Part shown: positions 35,005 to 44,074 of the stretch, piece by piece | Position numbering within the stretch: the stretch's first letter is position 1 | Layout of the letters: each line of letters begins with the position of its first letter | From: Hymenobacter sp. DG25B | Lineage (GTDB): Bacteria; Bacteroidota; Bacteroidia; Cytophagales; Hymenobacteraceae | Assembly: GCF_000801315.1 (NCBI RefSeq) | Contig: NZ_CP010055.1 | Span: forward strand, 121,053 to 185,052 | DNA length: 64,000 bases | Reading direction: 5' to 3' | Notes under the pieces: generated by a model | Seen by the model: the letters and a program-made list of their open reading frames with translations, nothing else | The model's database searches: none | Told to the model about the DNA's origin: nothing | Program-made: the position numbers and the translations under genes

Positions 35005-36279
35005 ATGAAAAAGCAAGCCAGCCCCGCCGCCCACACGACCACCCGCCCCGACGTGTACCAGCTTGTGACCGACCGGGTAATTGCCGCGCTCGAAGCCGGC
35101 CAGATTGCCTGGCGCAAGCCCTGGCATGCCGCCTACGGCTTGCCCCGCAACTACGTCAGCGGGCGGGCCTATACCGGCATTAATGCTTTTTTGCTGCACC
35201 TGGTCGGCGGTACGCCGTTCTTTCTCACGTTTCGGCAGGCGCGGGAGCTGGGCGGCAACATCCGCAAGGGGGCCAAGGGTATGCCCGTGATTTACTACAA
35301 CGTCACGACCCGCACCGACCAGCAAACCGGGGAGGAGGAAAAAACGCCCTTTATCAAGTACTACACCGTCTTTTCGGTGGATGATGTGGAAGGCGTTGAC
35401 ATCATCCTGCCCGAACAGCCCCAGGACCGGAACCACGAGCCCCTGGCCGCTGCCGAAGCCCTGGTAGCAAACTGGGCTACCTGCCCCCGCATTGAGCACG
35501 GCGGCAGCCAAGCCTACTATGCCCCCGGCCCCGACTTTGTAAACGTGCCCCGCCCGGAAACCTTCACCAGCGGCGAGGCCTACTACTCGACCCTGTTTCA
35601 CGAGCTGACCCACGCCACCGGCCACCCCAGCCGCCTGGACCGGCCCGACCTGGCTGAGGCCCTGCGCCCGAGCGGCCGCGCCGGCTACGCCCGCGAGGAG
35701 CTGACGGCCGAGATGGGCGCCGCCTTTCTCTGTGGCCACGCCGGGCTGGACCCCAGCGCCACGCTGGAAAACACCGCCGCCTACCTGCAGTTCTGGCTGG
35801 AGCAGCTGCGCGGCGACAAAAAGCTGGTTGTGCAGGCCGCCAGCCGCGCCCAGCGGGCCGCCGAGTTTATCCTGGGTACCGCGGGCGGCGATGATAATGA
35901 GCCCGGCGCCCCGGAGCCGACCCCGCCCCGCGCAAGCCCCGTGGCCATGGTGATAAGCGAGGAGCCCGAGGGCGCCCCTGCCCGTGCGCTGCCTGCCTTG
36001 CCCCTCGTTGCCCTGGGGCAGGAAACGCAGCCCACGCTCACGACGGTCGTGGTTGCTGCCCAGCGCAGTGAGCTTACGCGCCTCATGGAGCACCCCGCTT
36101 TCACTGACGAGCAGCGCCGCACCGCTACGGCCCGCATTCGGGCCGAGGCGGACCCCGCCCGGCTGGGCCGCTGGCTGACCAACATCATGCGGCAGATAGC
36201 GGAATGGGAGGAGCGCACCCTGGCCGGGGAGGCGCGGCAGAACCCTCCCTTTACGGCCCTGGAGCAAACGCCGGAATAG
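35005..36279 (+). CDS. ardC: ArdC-like antirestriction protein
   Basis: The N-terminal domain (residues ~12-130) has the ArdC/DUF1738 pattern: YQLVTDRVIAALEAG, AWRKPWHAAYGLPRNYVSG, TGINAFLL and then RKGAKGMPVIYY. The C-terminal metallopeptidase-like domain has the zinc motif HELTHATGH (35599-35625) and the downstream third ligand (REELTAEMGAAFLCGHAG). ArdC binds single-stranded DNA and protects incoming plasmid DNA from type I restriction, acting in the recipient cell. The length (424) exceeds the usual ~300; the extra C-terminal ~120 residues are a Pro/Ala linker and a helical end. It follows an AT-rich promoter region of about 190 bases. Confidence 0.85.
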   Translation: MKKQASPAAHTTTRPDVYQLVTDRVIAALEAGQIAWRKPWHAAYGLPRNYVSGRAYTGINAFLLHLVGGTPFFLTFRQARELGGNIRKGAKGMPVIYYNVTTRTDQQTGEEEKTPFIKYYTVFSVDDVEGVDIILPEQPQDRNHEPLAAAEALVANWATCPRIEHGGSQAYYAPGPDFVNVPRPETFTSGEAYYSTLFHELTHATGHPSRLDRPDLAEALRPSGRAGYAREELTAEMGAAFLCGHAGLDPSATLENTAAYLQFWLEQLRGDKKLVVQAASRAQRAAEFILGTAGGDDNEPGAPEPTPPRASPVAMVISEEPEGAPARALPALPLVALGQETQPTLTTVVVAAQRSELTRLMEHPAFTDEQRRTATARIRAEADPARLGRWLTNIMRQIAEWEERTLAGEARQNPPFTALEQTPE

Positions 36280-36293
36280 CCCTTAATCTCGTT

Positions 36294-36317
36294 GCCCCGC
36301 CCGGTACCGGGCGGGGC
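36294..36317. terminator. GC-rich palindrome after ardC
   Basis: A 24-base perfect palindrome (GCCCCGCCCGGT and its complement) 15 bases after the ardC stop. It has no clear T-run, so it may act as a weak terminator or an RNA-stabilising hairpin. Confidence 0.4.
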
Positions 36318-36377
36318 CGGGGGCGATGGGGTACCGTTCCTTTGCCCCCGGCTTATTGCTTTACTTTTTCCTTGCCT

Positions 36378-36656
36378 ATGCCCTCCCCTCCCCCACTGCC
36401 CCCCAATGACGCCAAGCCGCCGCGCCGCTTTGCGGACCTGCTGCGCCACGGCCGCTTCACCTTCACCGAGCGCGAGCTGATGGAGCACCTGCGCATGACT
36501 TACCGCACCATCAAGCAGCGCGAGGCCGACCCCTCCACCCTCACCATTGCCGAGCTGCTGCGCGTGGCTGATCTGCTCGACGAGCCCGTGCAGGACATTA
36601 TCGCCGTGGTACTGGCCGAGGTGCAGGTCGGTGCCCAAGGGCATAGAAGGGGCTGA
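36378..36656 (+). CDS. Small helix-turn-helix (XRE-like) protein
   Basis: ATG 36378 (MPSPPPLPPNDAKPP) leads to a 60-residue helical domain: FTERELMEHLRMTYRTIKQR, EADPSTLTIAELLRVADLLD and PVQDIIAVVLAE. The helix spacing and 'l.i.eLlrvadlLd' ending are typical of XRE/Cro-type DNA-binding domains. It is probably a local regulator of ardC or of the downstream Fic gene. It lies 98 bases after ardC and about 150 bases before the Fic fusion gene, on the same strand. Confidence 0.6.
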   Translation: MPSPPPLPPNDAKPPRRFADLLRHGRFTFTERELMEHLRMTYRTIKQREADPSTLTIAELLRVADLLDEPVQDIIAVVLAEVQVGAQGHRRG

Positions 36657-36803
36657 TGCATGGCGCCGCTGGCAGGCAAGCGTAACCAATGGTATACGCG
36701 TCTGCCAATTTATCGTGCCAAACCTTCGTTAATCGAAAATAAAAGCCGAAATTGTTGCTTTAACAGCAAATAATTAACATCATCAGCCTGCGGCAGTCCC
36801 TTA

Positions 36804-38272
36804 ATGGAAAAAAATGCACAGTGGCCCTTACTGGTGTATGGTACGTCGGACCCGGCGCTAAACCGCCGGATCCGGCAGGCGCGCCAGCGGCAGGAGCTGC
36901 GGGAAGTAGCCCCCCGCATTTACTCGCCGGATTTGAGCACCCCCCCGGCCGTATTGGTGCGCAAGAACTGGCTGCCCATTGTCCAGCATCTTTTTCCGGG
37001 GGCCATCATCAGCCACCGCTCCCAGCTCGAAGGCCAGCCCTCCAGCGAGGGGCACCTGTTTCTGACCTATAAATACACGCGCAACGTCGAGCTGCCCGGC
37101 CTGAGAGTGCACCTGCTCGAAGGGCCCGGGCCCCAGCCCGGCGATGCCCCCTTTGGGGGAGGCGACATCCTTTTCGCCTCGGAGGCCCGGGGGCTGCTGG
37201 AGAACCTGCAGCCGGCCCGCGTCCGCAGGGGGGTATCAGCAAGGCCCTGCCCATCGAGACCGTGGAAGAGCGGCTGGAGATGGTGCTGCGCGTGCGGGGC
37301 GAAGCCGGCCTGAATGCCCTGCGCGACCAGGCCCGCGACGTGGCCACGGCCCTGAACTGGCCCGAGGAGCTGGCCGCGCTGCAGCGCATTGTGGGCGCCC
37401 TGCTCACCACCCACTCGATTAAGGTGCTTTCCTCGCCGGTCGCGCGGGCCCGGGCCCGGGGGCTGCCCTTCGATGCCGGCCGGGTGGCCTTGTTTACCAC
37501 GCTCGCGGGGGCGCTGCGCACCACGGCCCTGCCGGAGCGCGTGGACCCGGCCCCCGTGGCACCGGCATATTACACGGTGGCGTTTTTCGAGGCCTACTTC
37601 TCCAACTTCATCGAGGGCACGGTCTTCCAGGTGGACGAGGCGCACCGGATGGTGGAAACGGGCCAGGCGGTGGGCGGGCGGCACGCTGATTCGCAAGACG
37701 TGCTGAGCACGTACCAGCTCTGCAGCAATCCGGCCGGGATGCGCGTCGTGCCCCGCTCGGCGGAAGAGCTGCTGGCCCTGCTGCAGCGGCGCCACGGCCA
37801 GCTCATGCAGGCGCGGCCCGACAAGCGGCCCGGCCAGTGGAAGGAATACGCTAACCAGGCCGGCCTGACCAACTTCGTGGAGCCCGAGCTGGTGCGAGGC
37901 ACCCTGCACGAAGGCTTTGCCCTGTACCAGGGCCTGCCGGACCCGTTGGCCCGGGCCATGTTCATGATGTTTTTAATCAGCGAGGTGCACCCCTTCGATG
38001 ACGGCAACGGCCGCCTGGCCCGCCTGATGATGAACGCCGAGCTGGTCAGCGCCGGCCAGTGCCGGATTATCGTCACCACCCGGGCCCGGGAAGCCTACCT
38101 GGATGCGCTTCGCCGTCTGAGCCGGCAATCGGACCCGAGCCTGTACATCCGCATGCTTAGCGGCGCCCAGCAGTTTGTGGCCGCCCTACGGGTAGGCACC
38201 TACGAAGAGGTAAAGCAGCAGCTGGAAGCGCAGGACGCCTTTACCGAAGTGAGCTCGCAGCTGCGCTGGTAG
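36804..38272 (+). pseudogene. AbiEi-like antitoxin domain fused to a Fic domain; one-base frame change
   Basis: The first frame (36804 to ~37230) matches the AbiEi antitoxin pattern: RIYSPDLSTPPAVLVRKNW, LFPGAIISHRSQLEG, LPGLRVHLLEGPGPQPGD and ARGLLENLQ. The second frame (to 38272) continues as ISKALPIETVEERLEMVL and contains the full Fic core HPFDDGNGRLARL (37989 onward), with catalytic His and the GNGR loop. Fic enzymes usually transfer AMP to target proteins. The break lies in the six-G run at 37229-37234; one added G restores the frame. The whole protein would be ~490 residues. It is divided from the ParAB pair by only 27 bases, end to end. Confidence 0.65.
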
Positions 38273-38299
38273 CTGGCCGCTGGACGGTTCCCTCCTCCC

Positions 38300-38788
38300 C
38301 TACCGGCCTTTGGCGGGCGGGCCGTGCTGCAGGTAGTAATTGACCGCTTCGTCGACCAGCTCTTTCAGGTACACCCGGCGGCTGTGGTACATGAGCTCCT
38401 CGTGGATGTAAGCCAGCGCGGCCCGCTGCGTCTCCCCTTCCAGGCGAATCAGCGAAGGCTGCAGCCCGGACGGGGCCGCTTCGGCGGCGGGTGATTCGGC
38501 TTTGGGCGGGCGACCCCGCCCCCGCTTTGCTGCCGGCGGCGCGGGGGCAGCGGGCTTAGGGGTGGCTACCGCGGCGGCAACCGGGGTCGGCACCGGAGCC
38601 GCAGCTTCTACCACCGGCGGAACTACCGGGGCTGGTTCGGGGACTGGTACGGGCGCGGGCTTCGGAGCCGGGGCAGCTGCAGTAGCGGGCTCCGCTGCTG
38701 CGGGCGCGGCCGGCATGTGCCCCGGCTGCCCGCGCAGCATGGACATCTTCTCGTCGGTCGAGATTTTCAGGCGTTGAATCTTGGCCAT
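38300..38788 (-). CDS. ParB-like partition partner protein
   Basis: Its ATG overlaps the stop of parA (TAATG), the classical arrangement for a plasmid partition pair. The N-terminal ~25 residues (MAKIQRLKISTDEKMSMLRG) are followed by a long Ala/Pro-rich linker and an AT-hook-like RGRGRPPK. The C-terminal ~60 residues (TQRAALAYIHEELMYHSRRV) look like a small helical or ribbon-helix-helix DNA-binding domain. It should bind the centromere, probably the repeats at 39560-39975, and feed ParA. It has no resemblance to full-length ParB, which is usual for type Ib partner proteins. Confidence 0.65.
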   Translation of the reverse strand: MAKIQRLKISTDEKMSMLRGQPGHMPAAPAAAEPATAAAPAPKPAPVPVPEPAPVVPPVVEAAAPVPTPVAAAVATPKPAAPAPPAAKRGRGRPPKAESPAAEAAPSGLQPSLIRLEGETQRAALAYIHEELMYHSRRVYLKELVDEAVNYYLQHGPPAKGR

Positions 38789-39516
38789 TACGATACGAGT
38801 TCAGCGGTGAGTTGGGCCCGGGCAATCAGCTCGTCGCACAGGGCACGTACTTCGGTTTCCACCGAGCCATCGGCCCCCACGGCCCGGCGGTAGGCCGGGT
38901 TGAGGTAGCTGTAGCGGGTGGAGAGGCGCTTGTAGCAGCCCAGCTGGCGCAGCGAGGACTGCAGGCGCGGCAGCCCCAGGGCGTCGGTGAATTCATCCAT
39001 ATCCTTTTCCTCCTTCAGGTTGGTACGGTGCGAATGCACGCCGAAGAACTGGAAGTCCAGCCCCTGCTCCCGCGAGAGCCGGGAAATCTCCTGCAGCAGC
39101 TGCATAAAGGAAATCGTGGCCAGCCGTTCGGCATCCGACGCCCCCAGCGGCACTAGCACCACGTTGGCGCCGCTGAGCACGTCAATCATGGCCGTGTCGT
39201 CCGAGCGGCCCGGCACGTCAATAAACACCACGTCGTAGTCGTCGCTGATTTCGTCGAGCCGGTCATACACCTGGCCCATGCCCACGGATTCCAGAGCATA
39301 GGGAAAGGCGGGCTCGGCCAGCGTACCGGCCTGGCGCTCCAGCTCCACGCTGGGCTGGTCGTTGGTGAGGCGCACCCCCGCCAGCGTCTGCTGGGAGTCG
39401 GCGTCGACTACCAGCACGCGGTAGCCGTAGTCGGCGGCCAGCGCACCCGCCAGCACGGTGATCAGAGTACTCTTACCAATGCCGCCCTTCTGGTTGGCCA
39501 CGCAAATGATTTTCAT
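38788..39516 (-). CDS. parA: ParA-family partition ATPase
   Basis: ATG 39516 (MKIICVANQKGGIGKST) carries the deviant Walker A motif KGGIGKST at residues 10-17. Walker A' (VLVVDADSQQT) and Walker B (YDVVFIDVPGRSDD) follow. The length of ~242 residues without an N-terminal HTH is that of plasmid type Ib ParA. It drives plasmid segregation by binding the nucleoid in an ATP-dependent way. The frame is open to 39582, but that start is weak and lies in the repeat region. Confidence 0.9.
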   Translation of the reverse strand: MKIICVANQKGGIGKSTLITVLAGALAADYGYRVLVVDADSQQTLAGVRLTNDQPSVELERQAGTLAEPAFPYALESVGMGQVYDRLDEISDDYDVVFIDVPGRSDDTAMIDVLSGANVVLVPLGASDAERLATISFMQLLQEISRLSREQGLDFQFFGVHSHRTNLKEEKDMDEFTDALGLPRLQSSLRQLGCYKRLSTRYSYLNPAYRRAVGADGSVETEVRALCDELIARAQLTAELVS

Positions 39517-39559
39517 AAAGTCGGGAACTAATGGGAAAGCCGCCGAACAAGCAGCTTGC

Positions 39560-39975
39560 AAAATAAGCAGCTTGTTTCTCAATTTTCAAAGCTACTTGTA
39601 AACTTGTTTTTTTGTTTCCTGGAAAATAAAGCAAATACCTTATTGGGAAAATGAAATATCTATTTCCTGTTTTCTTAATTTCCTGTAAAATAGAGAAAAT
39701 GAGTTATTAAGAAAATAAGATACTTATTTTCTGATTTCTTTATTTCTTATAAACTTTATATCCAACAACCTTTATTTCTTAGAAAATAGAGATTTAAAGA
39801 AGCTAATAAACCAAGAAACAAGGTGCTCAGTAAACATTCTGCAAAAGTTCTCAAGAAACTTATTTCCTAAAATCCTAAGAAACAAAGCAGGATACGGGGC
39901 GTAAAGCAGCCAGGATGCCAGGTTTTATTTCTGGATTTCTTTGTTTCCTGAGAAATAAGGAAATCTCTCTTTTTG
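39560..39975. repeat. AT-rich repeat region, putative centromere (parS/parC)
   Basis: About 400 bases upstream of parA are full of short copies of a TTTCYTR-NRAAATA-like motif in both orientations. Examples are TTTCCTGTAAAATAGAG, TTTCTTAGAAAATAGAG and TTTCCTGAGAAATAAG; AAGAAACAA occurs more than once. The base composition differs sharply from the surrounding genes. In type Ib systems the centromere lies next to parA and is made of such repeats, which the partner protein binds. Confidence 0.55.
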
Positions 39976-40173
39976 CTCTGCTACGACTGCTATTCCCATC
40001 CTGATAGCCCCCTGAACGACTTCCATGCGTGGCTCTGCCCGGGCGCCGTGAGACTCTAACAACCGGAAGGGTTGCTGATGGAGAGGTTAGTAAATCAATA
40101 CAGCTTAGCCAGCCGGACCATCGGAAGGGAGCAGCAGATCTAAAGGTAGTTAGTATGGTAGTTAGCAAGAAGA

Positions 40174-40235
40174 CCCGCATTTAACCGCGCTAACGCGCTG
40201 GTTAAATGCGGGTTACATATCAACAGAGTTGATAT
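40174..40235. other. Probable origin of transfer (oriT)
   Basis: CCCGCATTTAACC (40174-40186) and its complement (40200-40212) are perfect 13-bp arms. ATATCAAC/GTTGATAT (40217-40224 and 40228-40235) form a second inverted repeat. They lie just upstream of the relaxosome protein and relaxase genes, the normal place for oriT. The nick position cannot be told. Confidence 0.5.
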
Positions 40236-40294
40236 TCGTTAATCTGGTAACCTAAACAATTGACTGTCAAGCAGTAAACCTTAAAATTCCTGGT

Positions 40295-40771
40295 ATGCTG
40301 AACCAGCCCCAGAACCCGTCACCTCAACCCGCCAATAGCGCCGCTGTCAAGCATCTTACCGTGAGTGGGCCGGCCCACCGCCTGGTGGGGGCAGAGTCGG
40401 CGCGGTTGGGTTTAACCCGCACGGAGTACGCCGATGCGGCCATTCGCTACTTCGGGGAGCGCGGCCTGAACCCGGTGGAGTCGCAGGCCCGGGAAGGCCA
40501 GCTCATTATGGCCGAGGTGAAGCGGCTGGGTGACCGGGTGTTCTCTTACCTGCAGGAGCAGGAGCGGGGCGTGCTGCTGGAGATGCTGCGCTTTCAGCTG
40601 CGGCAGCAGGCAGTGCAGGAGCAGACGCTGCGCGTGGTAGAGAATTTACTGGCCCCGGAAGGCGGGGAAGCACTGCATAAAATACAGCAGAAAAACCAGG
40701 CGCGCATCGCCGAAGCTGTAGCGGCCGGGCTGGCTGCTTTGGACATTAAAGCGCTTAAGAAAACGCGTTAA
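40295..40771 (+). CDS. Relaxosome accessory protein (BfmA/BtgA-like)
   Basis: A 158-residue, mainly helical protein. The N-terminal region (AAVKHLTVSGPAHRLVGAES, then ARLGLTRTEYADAAIRYF) has the shape of the ribbon-helix-helix mobilisation proteins BfmA/BtgA. A long helix (MAEVKRLGDRVFSYLQEQE) follows. Such proteins bind oriT and help the relaxase to load. It lies between the oriT-like repeats and the relaxase gene, which starts 16 bases after it. Confidence 0.7.
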   Translation: MLNQPQNPSPQPANSAAVKHLTVSGPAHRLVGAESARLGLTRTEYADAAIRYFGERGLNPVESQAREGQLIMAEVKRLGDRVFSYLQEQERGVLLEMLRFQLRQQAVQEQTLRVVENLLAPEGGEALHKIQQKNQARIAEAVAAGLAALDIKALKKTR

Positions 40772-40786
40772 ATCAGAATTTCTGCC

Positions 40787-41812
40787 ATGCACGCCAAGCT
40801 ACTTAACCCAAAAGCGAACGGTAAAAAAGCCTATCATAACCAGGGGAGTGCGGCCCAGTCATTGAATTACCTGACCCACGAGGCTCGTAAAAATGGTGAG
40901 GAGGCGCGCTTCTTCAATGGCCAGCAGGACCTGTTGGACCGGGATACGGTGCTGGCTTCCCTGGACGGCAACGTCAAGGGGCTGCGGACCGGGGAGGCCA
41001 GGTTTTATTCCTTAGTGCTTTCCCCGAGCCCGGAAGAGTTGGCGCACATCGGCGGGGGCGATGAAGCGAAGCTGCGCGCCTACACGCGGGAGGTGATGGC
41101 CGCCTACGCCGCCGGCTTCCGTCCCAGGGACGGTGGGGCCGTGGGGAAGGATGACCTGGTGTGGGGAGCCATCATTCACCACGAGCGCACCCACCGCGGC
41201 ACCGACGCGGCCGTGCGGGGCGGGGAGGCCCGACCGGGGCAGGCGCGGCCCGGCCTGCAGGCCCACATCCACGTCGTTGTTTCAGCCCGGGATAGAGCGC
41301 AGCGCGTCACCCTGAACCCCGGCGGTCGGGTCAGCCGGTTCAGCCTGCGTGACTGGCAGGACGAGGCCCGGGTGCTATTCGAGCGTCAGTTTCACTACCA
41401 GGGCCCAACGCCCAGCCGAAGAGCAGCCCCGGCCATCCCGGAACCCAACCCCAGACGGAATGCCCGCATTGCTGAGCGGGTGGAGCAGCTAAACCGGCAG
41501 GCGGACCCAAGCCAGCGGCTGGAGGTGGCGCGGGTGCAGCGCATTGCGCAGGGGCGAGGCTACGACCAGATTTTCTACGACCGGCTCCGCCGGCTGGAGG
41601 GGCGCGCCCGGCAGGGGCAGCCCTTGGATAATGCCTATCACCTGCTGGCCACGGGCCGGGAGGAGCCCGCCCGGGCCAACACCGGCCACCAGGTGCGGCA
41701 GGCCCTGCACAGCTTTCAGCAGGCCCTGCGCGCTGCCAGCGGCCCCGACCGCGTGACTACCCAGAACATCGGGGAGCAGCGCGGGCGCCGGCAATGGGAG
41801 CCCGAGCTGTAA
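40787..41812 (+). CDS. Relaxase (mobilisation nuclease, DUF5712/MOBP-like)
   Basis: The N-terminus (MHAKLLNPKANGKKAYHNQG) has the Asn/Gly-rich opening of Bacteroidota relaxases with the tyrosine at residue 16. The metal-binding histidine motif (HIHVVVSARD) is near residue 160, preceded by IIHHERTHRGTD. This fits the DUF5712/BfmC-type relaxases, which cut one strand at oriT and pilot it into the recipient. Which Tyr is catalytic cannot be fixed from one sequence. The C-terminal half is helical and rich in Arg and Gln. The coupling-protein gene begins 36 bases later. Confidence 0.8.
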   Translation: MHAKLLNPKANGKKAYHNQGSAAQSLNYLTHEARKNGEEARFFNGQQDLLDRDTVLASLDGNVKGLRTGEARFYSLVLSPSPEELAHIGGGDEAKLRAYTREVMAAYAAGFRPRDGGAVGKDDLVWGAIIHHERTHRGTDAAVRGGEARPGQARPGLQAHIHVVVSARDRAQRVTLNPGGRVSRFSLRDWQDEARVLFERQFHYQGPTPSRRAAPAIPEPNPRRNARIAERVEQLNRQADPSQRLEVARVQRIAQGRGYDQIFYDRLRRLEGRARQGQPLDNAYHLLATGREEPARANTGHQVRQALHSFQQALRAASGPDRVTTQNIGEQRGRRQWEPEL

Positions 41813-41847
41813 CCCCCGATCAGCAAATCACTTAATTCCCTTTCCGC

Positions 41848-43998
41848 ATGAGCATGATGAGCGCGCCCCGGCAGCCGGCTACCCACCGCCTGACCGGCCT
41901 GTATGTGGCCTTAGGCCTGCTGTTGGTATTGCTGGCCGCCGGCGAGTACTACCTGCTGTCCCATCCGGCATTCAGGGCCGAGGCGGCGGCCCCGGGCGGG
42001 CCCGCTGCCGGCCTGGGAGCTGCCATCACCAGCCGCCTGCTGGCGGGCCTGGTTAGCTTTTACCAGCGCTTTGGCCTGGTCGTGCGCGGGGCGGTGCTGG
42101 TAGCCGGGCTGTTGCTCGCGCTGCTGCTCAAAGCCCCGCCTGCCCGGCCCGGCCAGCGCCGCTGGCAGCCCACGCAGCTTCAGCTGCGGCGCGTTCAGCT
42201 GGGGGCCGCCGGCGTGGGCCTGGTGGGCGGGGTGTTGCTGCTGGCGCTGGCGTCGTTTTCAGCGGGCGTGATTAGCTGGCTGTACCCCGCCGCCGCCCTG
42301 CTCGTGCTGGGCGCGGGCCTGGCGGCCGGCAGCGCGCGGGCCCTGCACAAAACCGAGCGGTTTGGCCTGCGCACCGAGCGCCGGCAGCAGGTCTCGGAGC
42401 ACGGCTTTAGCCTGACTACCACGGATGGCGGCTGGATTAACATTCCCAACCCGTTTCGCGGTACGCTGGTGCTCGGCGGGGCCGGGGCGGGCAAGTCGTA
42501 CTCGATTGGGGAGCCCCTGATTGAGCAGTTCACCGAGAAGGGCTTTGCCGGGCTCATCTACGACTTCAAGTTTCCGGTACTGGCGGAGGCGGCCCAGAAG
42601 GCGTTTGTGCTGGCCGATGCCAAAGCCGCGGCGGCAGGGGAGGGGCCGCGGAGGCCTGAAGTGCAGCTGCACATCATCAACTTCAAGGACCTGGAGCGCA
42701 GCGAGCGGGTAAACCCGCTGCGGGCCGACAAGATGCCGGTGGTGGCCTACGCCAACGAGTACGCCCGCGCCATCATGGCCAACCTGAACCCGGAGAGCAT
42801 CAAGAAGATGGACTTCTTCGACACCAGCGCCAACGCGTTTCTGACGGCCATCATCTGGTTTTACAAGAAGAACTTTCCCGCCTTCTGCACCTTGCCCCAC
42901 GTGGTCAACACGGCCCTGCACCCGGACTTTACCCACGTGCTGAGCATGCTCGACACCGACCCCGAGTGCGGCGACATGGTGCGCTCCATCACCACGGCCG
43001 TCAGGCAGCGGGCCGAAAAGCAGGTGGCCGGCGTCATCGCTTCCCTGCAGATTGTGCTTACGCGCATCAACTCCCCGGAAATTGCCTGGGTGCTCACCCC
43101 GGATGAGGCGAGAGGGGAGGGGTTTTCGCTGGAGCTGAATGACCCGCAGGCTCCCAGGGTGCTGGTGGTGGGCAACGACCCCACGCTGAAGGAAACCTTC
43201 TCGCCGGTTATCAGCTGCATCGTGGCCGTGGCCCTGAAGCTCATGAACCAGCAGCACAAGCACCCAAGCTACGTGTTCCTCGATGAGGCCGCGACCATCT
43301 ACGTGCCCAACCTGGAGGTAATACCAGCCACGGCCCGCAGCAACAAGGTGGCTATGATTTACATGACCCAGGATTTAAGCCAGATGATTGACGCCTACGG
43401 GCGCGACAAGATGCAGGTAATGGTGAGCAACCTCAACAACCAGTTTTTCGGTAAGGTCAACTCCCTCGAAACGGCTAAGTTCGTGTCGGAGCTGGTGGGC
43501 AAGGAGGACCGGGAGATGGTGTCGGCCAGCCTGGGCCGCAGCCAGAGCGGGGGCAGCCGGGGCGCCGGCAGCAATGCCAGCCAGAGCGTGAGCTGGCAGG
43601 AGCGCAACCTGGTGCGCCTGCAGGATACCATCACGCTCGAAACGGGCGAGTTCATCGGGCAGACGGTGGAAACCGAGCAGCCTTTCTTTCAGGGGAAGGT
43701 GGAGCGCCAGGCGGCGCCCGGCAGGTACCCGTTGCACCCGCTGGCTACGTTCGAGGGGGGGCCGGCGCCAGTGCTGGCTGAGGCCCCGGCAGGGGAGGGG
43801 CGGGACCAGGACTGGCAAAGCCAGCGGCGCGCGGCGCGGCAGGCGGGGAGCAGCCCCATGACGGGCCCGGTTAGCGCCCAGCAAGCGGTGATTCAGGCTA
43901 ATTTTGAGCTTATCCGCGAGGACGTGGCCGGCATCGTGGGGCAGTATGCCAACACGCTCAAACCAGGCCAGGTGCCCGACCATGAGCCCATGCTGTAA
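41848..43998 (+). CDS. Type IV coupling protein (VirD4/TraG-type)
   Basis: Three hydrophobic segments in the first ~160 residues form the membrane domain (LYVALGLLLVLLAAGEYYLL; VVRGAVLVAGLLLALLLKA; GLVGGVLLLALASFSAGVI). The ATPase domain has Walker A GGAGAGKSYSIG near residue 209 and Walker B YVFLDEAATI near residue 473. The end (FFQGKVERQAAPGRYPLHPL and beyond) is the flexible C-terminus of Bacteroidota coupling proteins. It brings the relaxase-bound DNA, and possibly effector proteins, to the secretion channel at the inner membrane. Confidence 0.9.
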   Translation: MSMMSAPRQPATHRLTGLYVALGLLLVLLAAGEYYLLSHPAFRAEAAAPGGPAAGLGAAITSRLLAGLVSFYQRFGLVVRGAVLVAGLLLALLLKAPPARPGQRRWQPTQLQLRRVQLGAAGVGLVGGVLLLALASFSAGVISWLYPAAALLVLGAGLAAGSARALHKTERFGLRTERRQQVSEHGFSLTTTDGGWINIPNPFRGTLVLGGAGAGKSYSIGEPLIEQFTEKGFAGLIYDFKFPVLAEAAQKAFVLADAKAAAAGEGPRRPEVQLHIINFKDLERSERVNPLRADKMPVVAYANEYARAIMANLNPESIKKMDFFDTSANAFLTAIIWFYKKNFPAFCTLPHVVNTALHPDFTHVLSMLDTDPECGDMVRSITTAVRQRAEKQVAGVIASLQIVLTRINSPEIAWVLTPDEARGEGFSLELNDPQAPRVLVVGNDPTLKETFSPVISCIVAVALKLMNQQHKHPSYVFLDEAATIYVPNLEVIPATARSNKVAMIYMTQDLSQMIDAYGRDKMQVMVSNLNNQFFGKVNSLETAKFVSELVGKEDREMVSASLGRSQSGGSRGAGSNASQSVSWQERNLVRLQDTITLETGEFIGQTVETEQPFFQGKVERQAAPGRYPLHPLATFEGGPAPVLAEAPAGEGRDQDWQSQRRAARQAGSSPMTGPVSAQQAVIQANFELIREDVAGIVGQYANTLKPGQVPDHEPML

Positions 43999-44074
43999 GG
44001 GCAGTTTAAGGCACGATAAGAACTGATCTGGTGTTTACCTAACACCCATAATCCTGACCAAATACGTAGTTTGC

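Noticed and set aside
34999..36267. Minus-strand open frame (422 codons) exactly opposite ardC
   Set aside because: Gly/Val/Leu-rich without any motif; ardC has ArdC and zinc motifs.
39560..39975. Repeat-rich AT region as a CRISPR or low-complexity artefact
   Set aside because: Spacing is irregular and both orientations occur; its place upstream of parA fits a centromere better.
42259..43263. Minus-strand open frame (334 codons) opposite the coupling protein
   Set aside because: Antisense composition; the coupling protein has Walker motifs on the plus strand.
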